64,000 nt of DNA from Balanoglossus misakiensis. Its lineage: Eukaryota; Hemichordata. Location of the stretch: contig CM082597.2 of NCBI GenBank assembly GCA_040954595.2, forward strand, positions 2,046,001 to 2,110,000. Direction: 5' to 3'. Below are positions 58,601-64,000 of the stretch, piece after piece. The notes under the pieces are model-generated. The model had not been told where the DNA came from, did not search any database, and saw only the letters and a program-made list of their open reading frames with translations. The position numbers and the translations under genes are program-made. Position 1 is the first letter of the stretch. Each line of letters begins with the position of its first letter.

Positions 58601-60367
58601 ATATTATACAAGCTAGCACCCAAGTTATCAAATTGAAAAACTGAATTCAAGAACTGAACGGATTTCTATGAGATGTCATATATTATGTGTAATGGTATTT
58701 TCCTGATCCATTTATAAAACTTGCAAGTGTGTGCGGCTACATTGTATACACTTCTGTCTGACTTGATTTCAGGACTTGTCAGATGTCAGCATGAAACATA
58801 CGTTTGCAACTAACACACTGACACAGTTCTACATCCTGTTCAAGAGAGCTTTCTTTATGATTCTCAGAGATGCGGTAAGCAGATCTCAGCACTTTCTTCA
58901 TTAATAAAATTTGTAATCTCGGGTAATACAGTTTATGTGCTGGAGGTCTTTCTGATAATTCCACATACAAAACTCTTGAATTTTGAGTGAATTTTCTGTG
59001 ACAGTTAAATTGTTAAACTTTGATGTGTGTCAGAATGTTGATTCATATGTCTGCACATCTGCCCTTGCCTGCATGTCGATTAAATTTGAAGATAGTTTAA
59101 TTTTTTCTCTTTTACTATTTCAGGTGTTAACTCAGCTCCGTCTGTTGTCACACATTGCCATTGGGGTGATCATCGGACTACTTTATCTAGATGTGGGCAG
59201 CGACGGCAGCAAAGCCTACAGTAACTGTGGCTCTCACTTCTTCTCAATTCTCTTCTTAATGTTCACCGCTCTCATGCCAACAGTACTAACATGTAAGTAA
59301 TATTTGTCATACTGGTTTATTAATTAAAGAAGTAGGCATCCATTAAAGATTGCTATGGTGTCTGATCAAGGTTACAATGTATAACAAACATATTTACTTG
59401 TTTATGTTTTATAGTTCCATTGGAAATGAATGTCTTTATCAAAGAGCACATGAACTATTGGTATAGTTTAAAGGCATATTATCTTGCAAAGACTATGGCT
59501 GATGTACCATTTCAGGTAAAGTTCAATTATTGACATTTCTATTATAATAAAAAATCCAACAAAAGCAATATCATGACTATGTGGGCAGGATGCTTAAACT
59601 CGATTCATGCAGATCATAACTCATTTACTTATATACTTTATGTTTATTTACAGATAATATTTCCTGTTATTTACGGTACTATTGTGTACTGGATGACAGC
59701 CCAGCCATCAGATGCTACAAGATTTGTTTTGTTTCTGTGTATTATGGTAATGACCTCTCTTGTCGCCCAATCATGTGGGCTGTTGATTGGAGCAGCTACA
59801 CCATCAGAACAGGTATGTTAGCTAATTAGTAATTGGTCAACTTTTCCCTCCGAATGTTAACTTTTTCATCATACATAACATATAGATTGGATGTCTAGAT
59901 GAATGTTGCAAAAATGTTAACTTTGTTGGCACAGATTTTTCATATGTATCGCAAGTGAGAAAGAAATACAGGACATAATTGCCTTATAACAAGACTTCGT
60001 AAAATTGTTACACTTTCAGGTTGCCACATTTGTTGGCCCAGTGACTGCCATACCGATTCTTCTGTTCTCTGGTTTCTTTGTCTCGTTCGACACAATACCG
60101 AAGTACTTGCAGTGGGTGTCTTACTGCTCGTACGTGCGCTACAGTTTCGAGGGCACACTCCTTGTCATCTACGGCATGGGCCGCGGCGAACTGGACTGCA
60201 AAGAAGGCGAGTTCTGCCTCTTCCGGACAAGCGAAGACGTCCTGAAGGAGCTCGACGTTGAAAACGGAAAACTGTACATTGATTTTATTGTACTTGCTGG
60301 GTTCTTTATTTTCCTGCGTCTGTGCGCGTACTGCGTTTTACGCTTCAAATTGAGAGCTGAACGCTGA
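43620..60367 (+). CDS. ABCG1/4-like: ABCG1/ABCG4-type half ABC transporter
   Basis: Thirteen plus-strand exons: 43620-43800, 56126-56243, 56572-56761, 56982-57127, 57221-57344, 57448-57562, 57695-57945, 58331-58432, 58773-58874, 59124-59292, 59415-59515, 59654-59812 and 60020-60367. They join in phase to 701 residues. The order is nucleotide-binding domain then membrane domain, as in all ABCG half transporters. Motifs: GPSGAGKS (Walker A), [20 protein letters not shown] (signature), [12 protein letters not shown] (Walker B/D-loop) and SIHQPSAK (H-loop). The C-terminal half has the family blocks HLNYWYSLK-like [52 protein letters not shown] and the end FKLRAER. Family members export cholesterol and other sterols as dimers. 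Exons 7-8 encode a Ser/Pro/Gly-rich linker (about residues 312-405) that is less conserved. ABCG1 and ABCG4 arose from one ancestor, so I do not choose between them. Confidence 0.95.
45979..46038. repeat. Partial copy of the ~92-bp repeat
   Basis: It runs from TTTAACCTTTCATCCCATGG to GGTTTGGACTGAACCATGG and GGTGAAAGTG. The centre is shortened compared with the copy at 46508. Confidence 0.65.
46508..46600. repeat. Full copy of the ~92-bp palindromic repeat with TTAA ends
   Basis: The best-preserved copy: it begins TTTAACCCTTTCACCCCCAG, passes through GGAGGTCCAACCTTACCATAG and GGGTTTGGACTGAACCATGG, and ends TGGTCAAAGGGTTAA. TTAACCCTTT and AAAGGGTTAA are perfect terminal inverted repeats. At least five other copies or fragments lie in this window, at 12018, 13166, 39612, 45979 and 49129. 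Confidence 0.85.
49129..49159. repeat. Right-end fragment of the ~92-bp repeat
   Basis: TTGGACTGGACCATAGTGG followed by TGAAAGGGTATA matches the right terminus of the family. Confidence 0.55.
51707..51746. repeat. Tandem duplication, 2 x 20 bp
   Basis: TTGTTTGTAATTGGCTGCAA is present twice without a gap, with one mismatch at most. Intronic. Confidence 0.85.
55103..55556. repeat. Recurrent AAAGTTTGTTCACCC motif, ~215-bp spacing
   Basis: The motif occurs near 55105, 55317 (with TTGACCC) and 55538, about 212-221 bases apart, and once more near 53482. The sequence between occurrences is too diverged for me to align. This may be a decayed tandem repeat in the ABCG first intron. Confidence 0.35.
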
Positions 60368-63300
60368 TTCACGCGAGAGTTGTCAGCAAATCACTATAGC
60401 GTCCACTATTGTGAATTTTAGACTTCATTGGACATGCTGAATATTTCAGTACATGAAATGTATGTTTATTTTTAAAACTGTTAATTTGTATCGTATCATT
60501 TGCACTTTCCATATTCTCTTTTATCTGTTATAACATTTTAGGGTTTAATCCTCATATATGTTAATAGAGGTCAAAGTTCAATGGGTAACAAGGGTCGAAA
60601 GTTAAATGGTCTGGCTTGTAACTAAAAGTATACAATGTATAGACCCAAATAGATGAATACAATAAGACACATGTATATTTGCTTTCAAAGTAAGCATCTA
60701 AGGATTTTGGGTATTTTCCTGTCCACTCTTACTTAACATTTACAAACTGCTGCTTTTTCTACGGACCAAAAATTGTTAGGAATGCATGGGTTGTATGTAC
60801 ACTAGTGCAAAATTCATGTGTTTGCAGATTTTTAGAGTGCGTCCGATTCTTGCTCATTATCAAATTCACCTGAAACTATATTGAGATAAACTCTGAAATT
60901 TCTACAGACTTGACTGTCCAATTGCAACTGAATACCACCGACCTCGGAGAAGCAATATGCGACGGTTGAACTAATGTGGTAGTGATGAGCACCTTCAATC
61001 ATTTCCATGGTTACAATAATCAAGCACAAATAAGTGTGAAATTCGTACACAGATTGTGCACATTGAATATTTTGCACAATGACTATTCATGTTATATAAA
61101 CCTTTAAGTAACATTAAGTCAGCAGTTTGCTTGAAAAATTGATTATATTAAAATCAAAAATTATGTGATGGAAAGCTGCACTTGAATATATATCAAATCT
61201 TGCACTTGCTATTCAGAATGGATATATCCAGTGTGCGTCAAAGAAAGTAAGAAAGCCAACTGCTGATTGGTCAGCAGCAGATTTTTGATGCTGTTGAGAC
61301 TATAATCAACCAATTAGTAAGTGGTACACATTGTAACCGGTTCTAGTGGCGGTTTCTTAGTTAATGTATTAAAGTGGGTTGTTTTACATACAATACTTGG
61401 TCGCACATGGGGATGGGCATTAAAGGGTGAAGAGGCTAATGTGAAAATAATGTAATTGCGGTGACGTGGAGGCTGAATTAACTCATTCAGAGAGGGATCA
61501 GAAGAGCAAGTTTTAATGTCATCGCTGCTTTTAACCGACAAATGCACCATTGACGTCAGCTTTGACATTTACAAAACCTAGTCGACTGAACACTAACTAG
61601 AAAAAAATTCATAAAAAGACAAAAAATTGGTTTTAACAATTCGGTTATTGATTTTCCACATCGTCAATGTTTGGCTTTAGAAACCACACCTAACTCCCAC
61701 TTGAATTATTACTATGGGATGATCGTCGTGTTTCTGTAAATAGGACTGGACCATTTCATGGTTTTCACAGGTACTATTCGTTCATTAATTTTAACTGGAA
61801 AAGTCTAAGTCATGTACGCCAGGAAAGATTATTTATAAAACATGTTTTTTTATCATGTATTTTGAGCAAGCTGATTTGAATTTACAAATTTCTCAAACCC
61901 TGCAATACCATGCTTTCCACCCCACACTGACATAAGTGAGCTGATCCTGTCAATGATTGAATAGGATTGTACCAAAAGTGGTAGATTAAAGGGGAGGTAG
62001 GGTAACTGACAGAGACAAGCAAGAGATGCACTCTAACATTTACAAGAAATGTGTAATAGATGTTGTGCATTGTATGTGTGTTGTGTAGCACCCATGTGGT
62101 CGTTGAATTGGTTTGATGTTCTTTTCAATATTAGGGATTAAAAATTGAGATCTTGACATGGAAAAAATGAACAATCAAAATGTATTTTTGCATGTGATTT
62201 TGTTGTACTTTAAAATTGTTAAATTGTTCTTCAGCAGGGATGCAAATTGCTTCACACACTGTCTTGCTCGGTGATGGCCAAGTGGTTTGCCACAATGGGC
62301 TGATGACCCGAATTAATTACTCGTGACAGTTGCTTTTTGCCAAAATTTCTGCATTATATATGTCATGTCAAGGTCAAAGAAAGGTCAAGCTTGCACACCA
62401 TTGTGCAAAATGACTTTGGGAGTTTTGTATAAGTTAGTTAAACCTACCCGAGCCATCTATCCTAATTATTTTAATGTGGGGTCTAGCTGTCTATAGAAAG
62501 TAATGCGTATCTTTGCCTTTGTACAGGGATTTTAGGGTAGGTAAGAATAGTTTGTGAAGTGTGTTTAAAACCAACTGTGTACCAGCAGTACTTCTGTGAC
62601 TGTGATTTTAATAACCTAGATCCGGCCAAACAAAATTCCAACTTATGATATGAAGAATTATTTGGGTCCAAGAACAAACAATGATTAATATAGGTTAGTC
62701 ATGGCTATAATAATATATAAGGCCAAGTGAAAGCCATGGTCATGATATGAGAGAGATTAGAATCTTAGGAATGAGATATAATACACATACCAGGTAGTAC
62801 CAGGAATGTGGTATTATAATAATCTTTTATAAAAATTATAATTCCATTGAAGAAACTTATTTTGAGGAAAATATTGCTCTTGCTAGCTAGCCACTTCAGT
62901 TGAAGCTTGTAATGCCAACATTTGCCAATAATTTATTTTGCTAACTTATTTATATCTACAGATATTTCACTGGGTTCAAATTTCATATTTTCAGTAACGT
63001 ATTGGACTAATTTTATTTCTCTGTAAGTCAATGTTACGATTAACAATTTTCCATATGCTAAGAGTACACTTATTTCTGTTTGGTGTATTTTTGCTGTGTT
63101 GTTTAATATTTATTTATTTTTATATTGTAAGTCAAGTAGCTAAAAACTTAAATGCTGCCTCACCCAGTAAGAGACTGATAGTGCAATTCTTAAATAGATT
63201 TTTGCTACCTAAGTGAGTGATAAAAATCTCTGTTCATAGAATTTCAATATGGCGGATTTCAGTGATTTGACCCCCTAGCATGAAAAAATATATATTTATC

Positions 63301-64000
63301 ATGGCAAGAATTGTAGCATATGGTTCAAGAGTATATTACTGTATTATTGTTCTATTTAAACACATACTTCTGGTATATGTTTTCTCTCATGATGTTCAAT
63401 ATGAAGCTGTACATTTGTTGAATATTCACGAGAAGCTAGCACTTCTTGTAAACACGGCAATCAAATTTCATGTTTTTTCTTAGATATCAAAATGACTTTT
63501 CAAATCCTTAGTTGTGTTTATTAAAATAAATGTTACGAAATGGAAATATATCTTGGAAATATATTTGAATATTTAATTTAAATACATCAGATTCCCCCTT
63601 TATTTGTTTACTGTACACTTGTATTGTTGAAAATTTGAAAGTACATTGGCTTTAGTTGCACTAAGTGGTTTGCCCGCTTCAGTTGTGTTACTGGCAGATC
63701 CACGTGTCAAAGTTCAAAGGTCAAATTATGAAATGCACAATATTTGAATGATTTTATTTTTGTCCCTTCCCCTGACTGAAGATATATGTTTATCTCAGAT
63801 GACAAGTCAACTCAATGTCCTTGCCAAACAAAATTTACCAACACTGTTGTCACGGAAACATTAGTTTGAACATTCTAATAACATTGTGCTGGATGGTACA
63901 TGTAACTGTCTTTTTAATATCATGCATTGAATAATAGGGACATTATTTCTCTGTTTGTAAACAACTGAATTAACTACGGAAATCAGAGTAAATATTTTAA
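60368..64000. other. 3' UTR and flank of the ABCG gene
   Basis: AT-rich non-coding sequence. The ABCG 3' UTR begins here; the first clear plus-strand AATAAA that I noticed is at about 63525, so the 3' end is undefined. The short open frames match nothing known. Confidence 0.45.

Overview
The window is eukaryotic nuclear DNA: intron-rich genes with GT-AG splice sites, long AT-rich introns and intergenic stretches, GC-richer exons, and many short dispersed repeats. An ABCG1/ABCG4-type half transporter, an AMPD2/AMPD3-type AMP deaminase, an ACSF2-like acyl-CoA synthetase and a Gla-domain gene with the same intron phases as vertebrate clotting-factor genes point to an invertebrate deuterostome such as a cephalochordate or hemichordate. 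That placement is inference; the sequence alone does not settle the species.

Layout, left to right. (1) 1959-8360, plus strand: an intronless 2133-residue type II membrane protein made of seven tandem GT31 (beta-1,3-galactosyltransferase-type) domains, of which only the third and sixth keep both the DDD metal site and the acidic EDV motif. (2) 10903-14415, minus: a five-exon gene for a 255-residue signal-peptide/single-pass membrane protein with two PPPY motifs in its tail. Its large third intron holds two diverged exon-like segments. (3) 16255-17936, minus: an intronless ACSF2-like acyl-CoA synthetase with one frameshift at a run of five A. (4) 18818-21501, minus: a nine-exon gene for a 294-residue secreted protein that joins a Gla domain, including the diagnostic 25-nt exon, to a von Willebrand type D domain. 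(5) 25746-42033, minus: a 16-exon AMP deaminase of about 785 residues with a possible alternative first exon. (6) 43620-60367, plus: a 13-exon ABCG1/ABCG4 transporter of 701 residues with a 12.3 kb first intron. The AMPD and ABCG genes are head to head, 1.6 kb apart.

The genes do not form one pathway. The best candidates for something undescribed are the Gla-vWD protein and the seven-domain GT31 protein. The PPxY membrane protein lies close to the Gla gene, which recalls vertebrate PRRG proteins, where a Gla domain and PPxY motifs occur in one chain. That link is speculative.

The non-coding part carries a 356-bp palindromic element with TTAA ends inside an AMPD intron, at least six copies or fragments of a ~92-bp palindromic repeat (TTAACCCTTTCACC...), a foldback element inside the Gla gene, and several small tandem repeats. 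All multi-exon models were assembled by hand from splice sites, reading-frame phase and protein family similarity. Coding lengths are phase-consistent, but 5' and 3' UTR limits are mostly unknown.
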